NCBI GenBank assembly: GCA_947039455.1
Contig: CAMQZB010000011.1
Location: 1-53,883, forward strand
Direction: 5' to 3'
Source: an uncultured Clostridia bacterium
GTDB lineage: Bacteria; Bacillota; Clostridia; Christensenellales; CAMQZB01
Length of the DNA: 53,883 nucleotides
A program made the translations under genes and the position numbers. Below, one piece after another: positions 53,833-53,883 of this stretch. The notes beneath the pieces were generated by a model. It saw nothing but the letters and a program-made list of their open reading frames with translations, was not told the DNA's origin and did not search any database. Numbering within the stretch: the stretch's first letter is position 1; every line of letters begins with the position of its first letter.

Positions 53833-53883
53833 TTATCTTTGAACACGGCCTGAACCGTCTCCGCCTGCTAGAGTTTGGATTTC
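53833..53883 (-). CDS. Possible C-terminal end of a gene cut by the window edge
   Basis: On the minus strand the window opens into a frame EIQTLAGGDGSGRVQR followed by TAA, 27 nt upstream of the EamA start. Sixteen codons cannot identify a product and may be chance. Confidence 0.3.
   Translation of the reverse strand, partial: EIQTLAGGDGSGRVQR

Overview
The window is 53.9 kb of an AT-rich chromosome from a Gram-positive anaerobe-like member of the Bacillota, most probably a Clostridia lineage. The evidence is strong AGGAGG-type ribosome sites, canonical TTGACA/TATAAT promoters, an L10-leader attenuator, an rpsF-ssb-rpsR cluster, a V-type (ntp) ATPase, ECF vitamin transporters with no vitamin biosynthesis genes nearby, and TGA used as a real stop (for example in ATGA overlaps). 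I do not name a genus. Almost everything is core-genome material: no prophage, transposase, CRISPR array, rRNA or tRNA gene was found.

Layout. 0-6.3 kb: pgi, a small secreted protein, birA-bioY (biotin), a GNAT enzyme and an MFS transporter with a long leader. 6.7-10.3 kb (minus): rpmG-secE-nusG-rplK-rplA-rplJ-rplL, with a terminator directly after rplL and no rpoB behind it. 10.4-18.6 kb: a ZIP transporter, two extremely cysteine-rich small proteins on either side of an ECF-S/coaX/hom operon, ccdA-tlpA, a 52-bp tandem repeat array, a DUF6132-like membrane protein and an ElaA-type acetyltransferase. 18.8-26.7 kb: a 990-aa GLUG-repeat surface protein, a YfbR-like nucleotidase, a TPP riboswitch with thiT, rpsF-ssb-rpsR, cutC, a stand-alone PTS EIIA and a DtxR-family regulator. 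27-37.8 kb (minus): sua5/tsaC, rpiB, upp and a complete ntpFIKECGABD V-ATPase operon whose rotor subunit keeps the known sodium ligands. 38-53.9 kb: an RNA methyltransferase, a MATE exporter, mscS, a GntR-ABC operon with a visible operator, a chromate-transporter pair, an aldehyde dehydrogenase, recQ, a MerR regulator divergent from an iron-type alcohol dehydrogenase with a 19-bp-spacer promoter, and an EamA permease.

How it fits together. The cell appears to import biotin (BioY), thiamine (ThiT) and probably pantothenate (ECF-S next to CoaX), and to run an ATP-driven or ATP-forming sodium rotary machine. Regulation readable from sequence includes a TPP riboswitch with terminator, an L10 antiterminator/terminator switch, a GntR operator, a MerR-type palindromic promoter, and a sua5 promoter placed so that its mRNA should be leaderless.

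Most unusual content: (1) a dispersed two-hairpin element (five full copies and two truncated ones) with covarying stems, usually just 3' of a gene and followed by a G/T-rich strand; (2) a 52-bp satellite with alternating A/B units; (3) two MNCC-starting cysteine-rich proteins, one with an exact sigma-K-like promoter match; (4) three successive related terminator hairpins behind mscS. No clear new defence or enzymatic system was found.
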